This document shows, piece by piece, positions 53,488 to 62,005 of a stretch of DNA of 64,000 nucleotides; position 1 is the stretch's first letter; the number at the start of each line of letters is the position of its first letter. Origin of the DNA: Jeotgalibacillus sp. ET6 (lineage in GTDB: Bacteria; Bacillota; Bacilli; Bacillales; Jeotgalibacillaceae); contig NZ_JARUIU010000002.1 in assembly GCF_029667115.1 (NCBI RefSeq), forward strand, positions 434,001 to 498,000, given 5' to 3'. Below the pieces are notes generated by a model. That model saw nothing but the letters and a program-made list of their open reading frames with translations, did not search any database and was not told where the DNA came from. A program made the translations under genes and the position numbers.

Positions 53488-53527
53488 GGGAAGAGCCATG
53501 GGAGTATAGGCTTCTTCCCCTTTTTTA
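53488..53527 (+). terminator. Terminator after the large flagellin
   Basis: Arms GGGAAGAGCC / GGCTTCTTCCC (one bulge) then T6. Confidence 0.8.
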
Positions 53528-53574
53528 TAGGAGCACGTATGATAGAAGGAACGATTACAAGTGGAGTGATAAAA

Positions 53575-54012
53575 ATGGAAATTCAGCGCATCTCAAAAAC
53601 AGGACCGGCTAAAGCTTCCGCCAAAGCCGAGACAGCCAAAGAATCCACCTCGTTTTCCGAAGTGATGGCCAAAAAAAGAGGCAGCACGCTCATTGATAAA
53701 ATGACCGCCATGTCCAAGGAAATTGAAGACCAGGGAAAAGTACTCGCAGAATCCCGATCTGTTGAAGACTTAAAAAAATATAAAAAACTCGTGAAGCAGT
53801 TTATGGAAGAAGCCGTCGGCAATGCGCTTCAGCTTGAAGACCAGCGCGGCTTTAACCGCAGAGGGCGAACGAAAGTATATAAAATCGTCAAGGAAGTGGA
53901 CAAGGGCCTGATTGACCTGACCAATTCTGTGCTCCAAAAAGAGCAAAAAGGCATTGATATTTTAAGCAAAATCGGCCAGATTCAAGGCATGCTGATTAAT
54001 GTGTACACGTAA
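53575..54012 (+). CDS. YaaR-family protein (DUF327)
   Basis: 145 residues. Typical YaaR layout: disordered N-terminus, then helical core (TSFSEVMAKKRG...LKKYKKLVKQFMEEAVGNAL) and the QRGFNRRGRTKVYKIVKEVDKGLIDL signature. Family function is unknown; B. subtilis yaaR is not in the flagellar region. Two starts are possible: ATG 53575 (GGAG eight bases away) and ATG 53539 (AGGAG five bases away); the shorter is preferred because the conserved region begins with it. Presence here suggests a motility link. Confidence 0.8.
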   Translation: MEIQRISKTGPAKASAKAETAKESTSFSEVMAKKRGSTLIDKMTAMSKEIEDQGKVLAESRSVEDLKKYKKLVKQFMEEAVGNALQLEDQRGFNRRGRTKVYKIVKEVDKGLIDLTNSVLQKEQKGIDILSKIGQIQGMLINVYT

Positions 54013-54036
54013 TAAGTGACAATTGCCTTAAAAGCA

Positions 54037-54063
54037 TTAACTAAACCACAAAAGAGCCGATAT
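54037..54063 (+). promoter_or_regulatory. Sigma-D promoter of the flgN-csrA operon
   Basis: TTAA, 15-base spacer, GCCGATAT, 43 bases before flgN. Confidence 0.82.
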
Positions 54064-54106
54064 ACAAAAGAGAAGCACGATCACTTTTTGACCAAAGGAG
54101 AACCCA

Positions 54107-54583
54107 ATGACGGGATCATCACTGATTGACTTACTTGAAAAAATGCTGAAGCTGCATAAAAGTCTGCAGCAGATCTCTATAAATAAAACGGCTGTCATCA
54201 AGGAAGGTAATCTGACCTCCTTAACAGCCCTGATGCAGGAAGAACAAAAGCATATCCATGCCATTAACACACTCGAGCAAAAACGCATCGGACTGATGAC
54301 AGAGCTGACCGGCAAAAACAATGCAAGCCTGCAGGAAGCACTTCCACATATAGAAGAAAAAGAGCACGAACCTCTTTTGCACATGCAGGAAGAAATGCTT
54401 GCCGTGCTGACAGCGCTGAAAGAAACCAACGCACTGAATCAGCTTTTGCTGGAGCAGTCGATGCAGTTTGTTTCGCTGAATATGGACCTGCTGATGCCGA
54501 GCGCCGATGGGCAAACCTACGGCAATCGAGGCGACGATCAATCAAATGAAACGATCAAGCCGCTTTTTGACTCACAAGCCTGA
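54107..54583 (+). CDS. flgN: FlgN-type chaperone for hook-filament junction proteins
   Basis: 158 residues, two long helices (LIDLLEKMLKLHKSLQQISINKT; LEQKRIGLMTELTGK) matching the FlgN fold, and a C-terminal disordered tail. FlgN/YvyG chaperones FlgK and FlgL, whose genes follow. SD AAAGGAG. First gene after the sigma-D promoter at 54037. Confidence 0.87.
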   Translation: MTGSSLIDLLEKMLKLHKSLQQISINKTAVIKEGNLTSLTALMQEEQKHIHAINTLEQKRIGLMTELTGKNNASLQEALPHIEEKEHEPLLHMQEEMLAVLTALKETNALNQLLLEQSMQFVSLNMDLLMPSADGQTYGNRGDDQSNETIKPLFDSQA

Positions 54584-54615
54584 CCTGATTATCTGACTAC
54601 ACTGGAGGTTGAAGA

Positions 54616-56247
54616 ATGTCTACTTTTCACGGACTCGAAGTTGCAAGACGCGCCTTGAACACACAGCAAAGCGCCCTGCACACAACAGGTCATAATATTG
54701 CCAATGCCAACACACCGGGCTACTCAAGACAGCGTGTGAATTTCACGCCGACTGAGGCCTTCCCGACGGCTGCCATGAACCGCCCGCAAATTCCAGGACA
54801 ATTGGGAACAGGCGTAGAAGCAGGCTCCATTCAGCGGGTGCGCGAGAGCTTTCTCGACGATCAGTTCCGCAATGAATCCAATAAACTAGGGTATTGGGAC
54901 GCGCGTGCAACCTCCCTCAGTAAAATGGAGGATGTGATGAATGAGCCGACAACGAACGGGTTGTCTGCCGTTATGGGAGAATTTTGGCAGTCGTTGCAGG
55001 ATTTATCCGTCAATCCGGAAAATACTGGTGCCAGAGGAGTTGTCCTTGAGCGCGGCCAGGCAGTGGTGGATACGTTTCATTATGCCAGCGATTCCCTTAA
55101 TACCATCCAGAAAGATATCGGCAGTGAAATCGGCATCGGCTTAAAAAGCGTCAATTCCCTGCTAGAGCAAATCAGCGGATTAAACAGCCAGATTGCAGGC
55201 GTTGAACCCCACGGCTATCTGCCAAATGATTTGTATGACAAGCGGGATGCGTTAGTGGACGAGCTTTCACAAATGGTAAAAATCAATGTACAGAAAACAC
55301 CTTCAGGCGGAAATGACCTTAAAATCGCTGAAGGCGTTTATACTATCACGCTTGTGAGCGAAAACGGCAAAGAGCAGCCGCTTGTAACAGGAAACCGGTT
55401 CAACCAGCTTGGATTTGCAGATGCAAATGGCAGAATGGCGGATCAAACCCCGGAAACCGTTAAAAATCTTCAGCTTTTCACAAGTGAAGGAAAAGCACTG
55501 AACACATCTTTGCCGTTTGCCAATGAAAATGGCACGATTCAATTCGCGCAAGGCAAGCTCCGCGGCATGATCGAATCCTACAGCTACAGTCATACAAACG
55601 CTAATGGCGAAACCGTTGAAAAAGGACTTTATCCGGATATGCTCACTGACCTGGATAAGCTCGCTTTTACCTTCGCGAACGCCTTTAATGCCGTTCATGA
55701 AAAAGGAACCGATCTTCAGGGAGAGCCTGGAAAACCATTCTTTGAACTTGCAAATTCGGCTTCATTTCAGGGAGCAGCAAAAGGGATCCAGCTTGCTGAC
55801 CTCAATCCACAGGATATCGCAGCTTCCATGTCCATATCCGAAAACGGAGAGGTAAACGCAGGAAACGGGCAAAATGCCATTAATCTTTCCAATATTCAAA
55901 GCATGATCTTGTCAGACGGTGCACTAAAGCTTGAAGGAACAGACGAAACGATTGATCTTCCGGGTTTAAGCGCGATCGAAAACGGATCCCTAAATGCCTT
56001 TTATGAAGGAATGGTCGGTCGTTTAGGCGTCAATGCGATGCAGGCAAACCGGATGGGGCAAAATAGCCTCGTGCTGACCGAGTCGGTTGAAGAAAAACGT
56101 CTATCAGTGTCCTCCGTATCACTTGATGAAGAAATGAGCAACATGATTCAGTTCCAGCATGCTTATAACGCCGCTGCACGAAGCATCACGATGGTGGATG
56201 AAATGCTCGATAAAATTATAAACGGAATGGGCTTAGTCGGAAGATAA
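54616..56247 (+). CDS. flgK: Flagellar hook-associated protein 1 (FlgK)
   Basis: 543 residues. N-terminal flagellar rod/hook signature (ALNTQQSALHTTGHNIANANTPGYSRQRV) and C-terminal FLHP region (LDEEMSNMIQFQHAYNAAARSITMVDEMLDKIINGMGLVG). Forms the hook-filament junction. SD GGAGG; 33 bases after flgN and 15 before flgL. Confidence 0.96.
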   Translation: MSTFHGLEVARRALNTQQSALHTTGHNIANANTPGYSRQRVNFTPTEAFPTAAMNRPQIPGQLGTGVEAGSIQRVRESFLDDQFRNESNKLGYWDARATSLSKMEDVMNEPTTNGLSAVMGEFWQSLQDLSVNPENTGARGVVLERGQAVVDTFHYASDSLNTIQKDIGSEIGIGLKSVNSLLEQISGLNSQIAGVEPHGYLPNDLYDKRDALVDELSQMVKINVQKTPSGGNDLKIAEGVYTITLVSENGKEQPLVTGNRFNQLGFADANGRMADQTPETVKNLQLFTSEGKALNTSLPFANENGTIQFAQGKLRGMIESYSYSHTNANGETVEKGLYPDMLTDLDKLAFTFANAFNAVHEKGTDLQGEPGKPFFELANSASFQGAAKGIQLADLNPQDIAASMSISENGEVNAGNGQNAINLSNIQSMILSDGALKLEGTDETIDLPGLSAIENGSLNAFYEGMVGRLGVNAMQANRMGQNSLVLTESVEEKRLSVSSVSLDEEMSNMIQFQHAYNAAARSITMVDEMLDKIINGMGLVGR

Positions 56248-56262
56248 GGAGAGTGATCGATC

Positions 56263-57147
56263 ATGCGTGTGACTCAATCCATGCTGTCAGGCAATATGAT
56301 GCGGAATTTATCATCCAGCTTTGAAAAAATGGGGAAATTCCAGGACCAGATTGCCACACAGAAAAAAATTAACCGCCCGTCAGACGATCCGGTTGTGGCC
56401 ATGAAAGGGATCACCTACCGCCGCAACATGCTTGAAACGGAGCAGTTTAAACGAAATTACTCTGAAGCGTATAACTGGACCGAAAATTCAGATGCCACAC
56501 TCGATAAAACAGGCTCCGCGCTTCAGCGTGTGCGTGAATTGATCGTGCAGGCAGGAAATGATACGTATGACGCTGCGCAAAGAAAATCAATCAGCGAAGA
56601 AATCGACCAGCTGAAAGAGCATTTGGCCGAGCTTGGCAACACAAAGTTTGGAGATAAGTATTTGTTTAATGGAACCAGTACACTCCAAAAGCCGATCGAT
56701 CTATCCCAAGATCCTGTCAAGGTATCTGCAAACTCTGAATCGGTCGACCTGGAACTGTCTAAGGGCGTATATATTTCCGTCAATGTAGATCCAACTGCAG
56801 TATTTTCATCTGACCTTTTCGATGACCTGGATTCTCTTATTGCCGGACTGAATGATCCAGATACAGAAGGCAAAGATATCAGCGGCTTTTTAAATCAAAT
56901 GGACGGCCATATTTCAAATGTCACTGATACAAGAGCGAACTTAGGAGCCCGTCATAACCGGGTGGAATTAATGGAAATCCGTGTCGGAGAACAGGAAGTA
57001 ACCGCAACAAAAATCATGTCCGAAAATGAAGACATTGATTTTGAAAAGGTGATCACGGACCTTAAAGTACAGGAAAGTGTTCACCGGGCTGCACTATCCA
57101 TCGGTTCTCGTATTGTCCAGCCTTCTTTAATGGATTTCCTTCGTTAA
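56263..57147 (+). CDS. flgL: Flagellar hook-associated protein 3 (FlgL)
   Basis: 294 residues. N-terminal MRVTQSMLSGNMMRNL with INRPSDDPVVAMKG, and a C-terminal flagellin-like region (TATKIMSENEDIDFEKVITDLKVQESVHRAAL). Couples FlgK to the filament. Confidence 0.95.
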   Translation: MRVTQSMLSGNMMRNLSSSFEKMGKFQDQIATQKKINRPSDDPVVAMKGITYRRNMLETEQFKRNYSEAYNWTENSDATLDKTGSALQRVRELIVQAGNDTYDAAQRKSISEEIDQLKEHLAELGNTKFGDKYLFNGTSTLQKPIDLSQDPVKVSANSESVDLELSKGVYISVNVDPTAVFSSDLFDDLDSLIAGLNDPDTEGKDISGFLNQMDGHISNVTDTRANLGARHNRVELMEIRVGEQEVTATKIMSENEDIDFEKVITDLKVQESVHRAALSIGSRIVQPSLMDFLR

Positions 57148-57177
57148 GATAAGATTCTGCGCCATGGGGTGAATGCG

Positions 57178-57741
57178 ATGCAAATTCCGCAGCTACAAAT
57201 GCAATCCAAATCTGCCAAAATTAACATAAGCTCGACCAAAGCAAGCCAGTCGATTCAGCAGCCGTCAGCTAAACTTGATCTGGAATCACCGAAGGCACAA
57301 ATGACCATCCGCACGACACCCGGCAGATTAACGATTGATCAATCTCAAGCATGGGCTGCGATGGGACTGAAGCGCACGCCACAGCTGATTCGGGAAGCGG
57401 CAAACAAAGGGATGCAGGAAGTTCAGGCTGGCATGAGCCGAAGAACAAGTGAAGGCAATCAACTGATGGAAATTGAAAAAGGCGGCCGCGTCATTCAATC
57501 AATTGCCGCACGAAACAGCAACGGCCCTGAGCAGTCCTTTAATATCGGGTTTATCCCTCCGCCTTTTAGTGTTAAGGTAAAGTATCAACAAGGAAGCACT
57601 CATATTGACGCTTCTCCTCAAAAAGTCATCAACCGGACACGCGCTCAAAAGCCTGTGATCGACCACCAGGCCGGAGACGTGGCAATCTCCATGAGACAAC
57701 GTGAATCACTTAGCATGCGTGTCGTCAATACGGAAATTTAA
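57178..57741 (+). CDS. yviE: YviE (DUF6470) protein
   Basis: 187 residues. Starts MQIPQLQMQSKSAKINI; contains the DUF6470 pattern AQMTIRTTPGRLTIDQSQAWAAMGLK and PPPFSVKVKYQQGS. Unknown role; always between flgL and fliW in this gene order. GGGGTGA five bases upstream supports the ATG at 57178 over the GTG at 57169. Confidence 0.88.
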   Translation: MQIPQLQMQSKSAKINISSTKASQSIQQPSAKLDLESPKAQMTIRTTPGRLTIDQSQAWAAMGLKRTPQLIREAANKGMQEVQAGMSRRTSEGNQLMEIEKGGRVIQSIAARNSNGPEQSFNIGFIPPPFSVKVKYQQGSTHIDASPQKVINRTRAQKPVIDHQAGDVAISMRQRESLSMRVVNTEI

Positions 57742-57759
57742 CAAAAAGGAATGGGATGC

Positions 57760-58203
57760 ATGACAACTCTTGAAACAAAATACCACGGTCAGATCGAAGC
57801 CAACCAGGAGGAATTCTGGTTGTTTGAAAGCGGCATTCCCGGATTTGTAGGCGAAAAACAATTTGCCCTGATTGCGTTTCCTGAAAACGATGTCTTTCAT
57901 GTACTGCAGTCCACTTCAACTCCGGAGCTTGGATTTGTCGTCACCAATCCGTTTGCTTTTGCCGCAGACTATCAATTTAAACTTGATGACTCGACGGTGA
58001 GTGCCCTGAGTCTTGAAAAACCGGAAGACGCGCTTGCCCTCGTCATTTTAAATGTGCAGGAGCCGTTTGAAAAGACGACTGCCAATCTGCAGGCACCGCT
58101 GATCTTCAACACAGCCAACCGTAAAGCAAAGCAAGTCATTTTAAACGACAGCGGCTACCAAACACGTCAGCGCATCCTGACCCCCGCTGAAGAAAAGGAG
58201 TGA
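57760..58203 (+). CDS. fliW: Flagellar assembly factor FliW
   Basis: 147 residues. FliW core: FESGIPGFVGEKQFALI and the end NLQAPLIFNTANRKAKQVIL. It binds Hag and CsrA and releases CsrA repression of hag when flagellin is exported. ATG at 57760 with AAAGGA nine bases upstream; an earlier ATG is adjacent to that SD. Confidence 0.95.
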   Translation: MTTLETKYHGQIEANQEEFWLFESGIPGFVGEKQFALIAFPENDVFHVLQSTSTPELGFVVTNPFAFAADYQFKLDDSTVSALSLEKPEDALALVILNVQEPFEKTTANLQAPLIFNTANRKAKQVILNDSGYQTRQRILTPAEEKE

Positions 58204-58209
58204 CCGCGC

Positions 58210-58428
58210 ATGCTCGTACTGACACGAAAAACCGGTGAAGCCATCAAAATTGGCGATGACATCGAAATCACCGTCATCAGCTCAAGCGGCGACCAGGTAA
58301 AACTCGGCATCCACGCCCCCAAGCACGTCGACATCCACCGCAAGGAAGTCTACCTGAACATTCAGGAAGAAAACGAATCCGCCTCCGTAGGCGTCGCCGA
58401 TGTGTTCAACCTCATCCGAAAACCCTAA
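58210..58428 (+). CDS. csrA: Carbon storage regulator / translational repressor CsrA
   Basis: 72 residues. [22 protein letters not shown] and [16 protein letters not shown] are invariant CsrA motifs. Binds GGA-containing hairpins in mRNA leaders; the hag leader 160 bases downstream carries such a hairpin. SD AAAGGAG; six bases after fliW. Confidence 0.97.
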   Translation: MLVLTRKTGEAIKIGDDIEITVISSSGDQVKLGIHAPKHVDIHRKEVYLNIQEENESASVGVADVFNLIRKP

Positions 58429-58458
58429 GCTGCTCCCTAACCCGGTGCAGCTTTTTTT
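58429..58458 (+). terminator. Terminator after csrA
   Basis: Arms AGCTGC / GCAGCT with T7. Confidence 0.78.
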
Positions 58459-58506
58459 ATAGATGAAAAAAGTCCCGGAAAAACGAAAAAAACTTTTAAA
58501 AAACTA

Positions 58507-58533
58507 TTAACAACTCCCACCAAGGTCCGATAT
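58507..58533 (+). promoter_or_regulatory. Sigma-D promoter of hag
   Basis: TTAA, 15-base spacer, TCCGATAT. It leaves a leader of about 95 bases. Confidence 0.82.
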
Positions 58534-58591
58534 AAGTAGTGTAAGCAAAAAGACAGCGGCGCCGCTATCGACTTGCTCGAAAAAACCAACT

Positions 58592-58611
58592 CGCGAACAA
58601 GGACGTTTGCG
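58592..58611 (+). promoter_or_regulatory. CsrA-binding hairpin in the hag leader
   Basis: CGCGAAC and GTTTGCG pair over seven bases (one G-U) and present AAGGAC in the loop, the ideal CsrA site with GGA exposed. The ribosome site at 58621 (GGGAGGAA) provides a second GGA, as in B. subtilis hag, where CsrA bridges both. A further palindrome AGCGGCGCCGCT lies at about 58555. Confidence 0.7.
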
Positions 58612-58635
58612 ACACATTCAGGGAGGAAATTACAA

Positions 58636-59493
58636 ATGATTATCAATCACAATATCACAGCTCTTAACACTCACCGTCAGCTTTCAAGTGCAACTGGTGC
58701 TCAGTCTAACTCAATGGAGAAATTGGCTTCAGGTCAGCGTATTAACCGTGCGGGTGACGATGCTGCTGGACTTTCAATTTCTGAAAAAATGCGTGGACAA
58801 ATTCGTGGTTTAGAGCAAGCAGGACGTAATGCTCAAGATGGTATATCTTTAATTCAAACTGCAGAAGGTGCATTAAACGAAACTCATTCTATGCTTCAAC
58901 GTATGCGTGAATTGGCAGTTCAAGCTTCAAATGATACTAATACAACAGAAGACCGTACTGCAATTCAAGATGAAGCAAATCAACTTGCAAAAGATATCAA
59001 TAGAATTGCAAAGGATTCACAATTTAACGGACAAGATTTACTTACTGGTGTAGGTGGTCCTGATGGAACTGGAACTTTCTCTTTCCAGGTGGGGGCAAAT
59101 GAAAGTCAACAAATTACCTTAACTCTTGCTGATATGACTGGTGGTACTGGTCTGTCAATTGCAGATGGTGATGATGAAGCATCTAATGCTATCGATATTT
59201 CTTCGGATGCTGCTACTGCTACTGCTGCAATAACCGTTATAAATGATGCAATTAAATCAGTTTCAGCAGAACGTTCAAATTTAGGGTCATACCAAAACCG
59301 TTTAGATTACGCTATTAATAATCTAAACACATCTGCAGAAAACCTTACTGCTGCTGAGTCTCGTGTCCGTGACGTAGACATGGCGAAAGAAATGATGAAC
59401 CAAACGAAAAACTCTATCCTTTCTCAAGCTGCTCAAGCGATGCTTGCTCAAGCTAACCAACAGCCACAAGGTGTTCTTCAACTTCTTCGTTAA
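58636..59493 (+). CDS. hag: Flagellin Hag
   Basis: 285 residues, D0/D1 type with almost no D2/D3: MIINHNITALNTHRQL, ASGQRINRAGDDAAGLSI, and the end ANQQPQGVLQLLR. This is the main filament subunit. SD GGGAGG. The middle of the gene (about 58840-59340) is clearly more AT-rich than its flagellar neighbours, with codons such as GAT, AAT, ACT and CAA dominating, consistent with high-expression codon bias or a recombined segment. Confidence 0.96.
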   Translation: MIINHNITALNTHRQLSSATGAQSNSMEKLASGQRINRAGDDAAGLSISEKMRGQIRGLEQAGRNAQDGISLIQTAEGALNETHSMLQRMRELAVQASNDTNTTEDRTAIQDEANQLAKDINRIAKDSQFNGQDLLTGVGGPDGTGTFSFQVGANESQQITLTLADMTGGTGLSIADGDDEASNAIDISSDAATATAAITVINDAIKSVSAERSNLGSYQNRLDYAINNLNTSAENLTAAESRVRDVDMAKEMMNQTKNSILSQAAQAMLAQANQQPQGVLQLLR

Positions 59494-59506
59494 TTTTAGG
59501 TTTTTT

Positions 59507-59540
59507 CAAAAGACTTCAGCTCAGCTGGGGTCTTTTTTTA
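59507..59540 (+). terminator. Terminator of hag
   Basis: Arms AAAGAC-TTCAGC / GCTG-GGTCTTT with T7. Confidence 0.8.
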
Positions 59541-59691
59541 TGTGTGGCCGGCGAATGTCAAGGTTGCAGAAAGTAAATTAGACAGATAAATAGGCTGCCG
59601 AAACTTAGATTGGGATTGGAGGGGGAGAGGTTGTTTTTTAAAATGAGTGAGTAAATTTAGAGAATATTATATGGAATTGTGAGGTTAATTA

Positions 59692-59736
59692 TAAAAAACA
59701 CCTGTTGCTCCCATACGCAAAACAGGTGTTTTTTTG
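59692..59736 (-). terminator. Bidirectional terminator of the immunity gene cluster
   Basis: Arms AAAAAACACCTGTT / AACAGGTGTTTTTT. It lies downstream of the minus-strand toxin-immunity genes. The rest of 59541-59783 shows no gene. Confidence 0.8.
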
Positions 59737-59783
59737 GTAAAAAATCTGAATAAGAAAATTAAATGCGTTTGCATCTTAAGCTA

Positions 59784-59894
59784 TTATTTTCTTTTAACAG
59801 AGGTCTTTAGTGAAGTTAGGTCATTATTATCTTTATAGTAATCCTCAAATTGTTCTTTATCTTCATCTAACAAAACATATGTTGATCTATACAT
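59784..59894 (-). CDS. Possible 36-residue protein after the YezG-like gene
   Basis: ATG follows the upstream TAA directly (TAAATG), suggesting coupled translation. The product (MYRSTYVLLDEDKEQF... ending KTSVKRK) is short and hydrophilic and of no known family. No independent ribosome site beyond the coupled junction. It may be a decayed remnant of a larger immunity gene. Confidence 0.35.
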   Translation of the reverse strand: MYRSTYVLLDEDKEQFEDYYKDNNDLTSLKTSVKRK

Positions 59895-60374
59895 TTATTT
59901 GTCCTCGAATTTTTTCATTCTCTCGATTAACTCTATATCGAATTGTTCTTTATTCCGACTTACATATTTATATTGAAAATATTTAATCCTATTTGATGGG
60001 CCAAATTCACTATTATGCCAATCTGTGTAATCAAAATTTATATTTAGTTTTCCAGATGAATTAAGTAATAATGTTACCGAAAACCAAGGGTCTTGATCAT
60101 TATCAATGAACACCTGTTGCAGTTTAACTGTTAGTTCAAACAATTTATCAAGCTCTTCATCATAGGAACTCTCATCTATAGGATAAATATCTGGTATATC
60201 GTGAGAATAAACTGGCTCATTACTGTCAACAGGATAAAAAAAGAAGAATACTCCCCCTTCATTATCCTTCACTTCCCCATTAAAATAAAAGTCGGTCCAT
60301 TCAATAGGAATTATATCGTTAACCTGTTGAGCAATCTGTTTGTATAGTTCATTTAGTTCAATTTCAAAGCTCAC
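59895..60374 (-). CDS. YezG/EsaG-like (DUF600) immunity protein
   Basis: 159 residues. Starts at GTG with AGGAGG upstream in the toxin end. Motifs such as IIPIEWTDFYFNGEV, VFFFFYPVDSNEPVYSHDIP and LNINFDYTDW are typical for DUF600/YezG, which neutralises LXG nuclease toxins of the YeeF/EsaD type. Directly downstream of the matching nuclease domain (five-base gap). It may still protect against a related toxin even though its own toxin cassette lacks the LXG head. Confidence 0.85.
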   Translation of the reverse strand: MSFEIELNELYKQIAQQVNDIIPIEWTDFYFNGEVKDNEGGVFFFFYPVDSNEPVYSHDIPDIYPIDESSYDEELDKLFELTVKLQQVFIDNDQDPWFSVTLLLNSSGKLNINFDYTDWHNSEFGPSNRIKYFQYKYVSRNKEQFDIELIERMKKFEDK

Positions 60375-60378
60375 ATCC

Positions 60379-61382
60379 TCAACCTCCTGATTTATTTTTT
60401 ATCTTCAACCTTACTTGTAGTTCGCCTTCAATTTGATATCTTATTTTATACGAATCTGGGCGTAATGAATCATTTAAATATATTGGTTTAATATTTACGG
60501 AAACTTTCTTTGGAGGTACCTCCTTTAGTGCTTTTACCCATTCAGTCTCCATATTATACCAAACTCCACCACTCCTATTAATCTGACTATTTTGTGGTAC
60601 AAGATTATCAATGTCTCCAGGACCATTAAATTGTGCACCTATTAAATGACCACCATCATCATCAGGTAATCTATCTCTTTTTCCTACATTTGCTTGTGCA
60701 TATTTATTTCTGTCAGCCTTTTTTAAAATAAGTTCAGGAGCCTCAACATTAACTATACGCCGAAGTTCATCGGTAGTGTATCTATAGTCATCATTTGTTA
60801 CATACTTTGCATTTGGAATTAACTGTTTTTTCCGTTTTTACCTTTGACAATATGTTTTCCGAAATCAATTTCTTTTATTTCCTTAACAATATTACCTTTA
60901 TTCGTACCCTTAACCCCAACCCCCAGCACATCAGTTCCATTGCCCTTAACCATTTTCATCCCCGCACCAAATGGAAGCATGGAGCCCATCATGAGCATTT
61001 TGGTTTTTTGTTCTGCGGTGACTTCGTTGCCGAGGAGGTCCTGGCCGAAGAAGAAGCCGGATAAGCCGTTGGCGCTGACGAGGCCGTAGACGCTTTTTTC
61101 TGAGTGGGAGACGCGGGTGAAGGCCTGGGTACTGGATTTAAAGGCCGTCAGCGGTGCGGTGGCTGCTTTTGATCCTTTTGAGACTGCGAATACGGCTTTT
61201 CCGCCCTTAGCTACTTTGGAGGCGGGTCCGAGAATCGGGACAATGCCTGCTGCGGCCCAGGCGGCTGCGGCGGTTCGTTCAGATGCGCTGAGCTCCCGGC
61301 CGGTGACAGGGTCGACGCCGGTTGATGCTCTCACTATAATAATAGTCAAGAAAACAGGAGGGAGTTTGAAATAGTTCATCAT
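60379..61382 (-). pseudogene. Orphan LXG-toxin cassette: PT-TG region plus EsaD/YeeF-like nuclease, frame broken
   Basis: The left-reading frame from 61382 opens with a non-homologous 17-residue start, enters the pre-toxin region VRASTGVDPVTGRELSASERT (near-identical to the intact toxin) and runs into KGKNGKNS then TAA at 60819. The nuclease continues in the -1 frame from about 60831 to TGA at 60379 with DDDGGHLIGAQFNG, DIDNLVPQ and a VWYNMETEW motif of DNA/RNA non-specific nucleases. The frame switch occurs at GGAAAAAAC: one extra A, or -1 slipping at A AAA AAC, restores the full domain. No LXG head and no ribosome site at the ATG: a silent or orphan cassette. Confidence 0.82.
60928..61340 (-). 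repeat. Duplicated PT-TG segment, orphan copy
   Basis: About 410 bp that match 62712-63124 at a constant offset of 1784 with only scattered differences; homology ends sharply on both sides in AT-rich unrelated sequence. It would allow homologous exchange of the C-terminal toxin. Confidence 0.85.
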
Positions 61383-61514
61383 GCTAATTCGTTCTTAAGC
61401 TAAATTTTTTATCACAATGAGAGGCTGCATCATAAGGTACGGCTTCATATTTAGCTTCACTTTTATGAGTCATTTCATTTTTTTCTAGAGTAAGGTTAAC
61501 TGAAAAGGAATATA

Positions 61515-61551
61515 GCAAAAAGCCCTATTGAGATTCGTACTCTGCAGGGCT
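61515..61551 (-). terminator. Terminator of the LXG-immunity unit
   Basis: Minus strand: AGCCCT ... AGGGCT then TTTTTG. Confidence 0.65.
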
Positions 61552-61604
61552 AAGTAATTATTTGAAATTTCAATTAGTATTTATGAGGCTTAACATAGTT
61601 GTAT

Positions 61605-61988
61605 TCATTTTATGTTTAAGAGCGTTTTCTCTTCAAACATCTCAACATCTGAAATAGGAACTACTTTGATGTATTCACTTTTTCCAAATGTTTCCATCTT
61701 ATTGTCTTCCGCTAATTTTAAATCTGTTGTGTATATTTCTATATCTGCTCCAACAGAGCGACTAACTTGAAAAACATCTCCATTATATACTGCTAGACTT
61801 GTAATTGAATAGACTTCTTCTAGATCATCCAACTTGACTTGTTTTGTATAGACCTCATTTCGATACAATTTAAACGATGCATCTATAATAGTTTTGTCTG
61901 TTGTGACAATTTCATAGAGACCGGCCTGATTATGAACAAACCGATACTCTTTTCCATTGTATAAACAATAAGTATCATTTCTGACCAT
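61605..61988 (-). CDS. Probable immunity protein of the intact LXG toxin
   Basis: 127 residues, beta-rich, AT-rich codons, no signal or membrane segment. SD AGGAGGAG before the ATG; 17 bases after the toxin stop, the standard immunity position in polymorphic toxin loci. I do not recognise the family (opening MVRNDTYCLYNGKEYRFV). The assignment rests on position and size. Confidence 0.7.
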   Translation of the reverse strand: MVRNDTYCLYNGKEYRFVHNQAGLYEIVTTDKTIIDASFKLYRNEVYTKQVKLDDLEEVYSITSLAVYNGDVFQVSRSVGADIEIYTTDLKLAEDNKMETFGKSEYIKVVPISDVEMFEEKTLLNIK

Positions 61989-62005
61989 TAACTCTCCTCC
62001 TTTAT

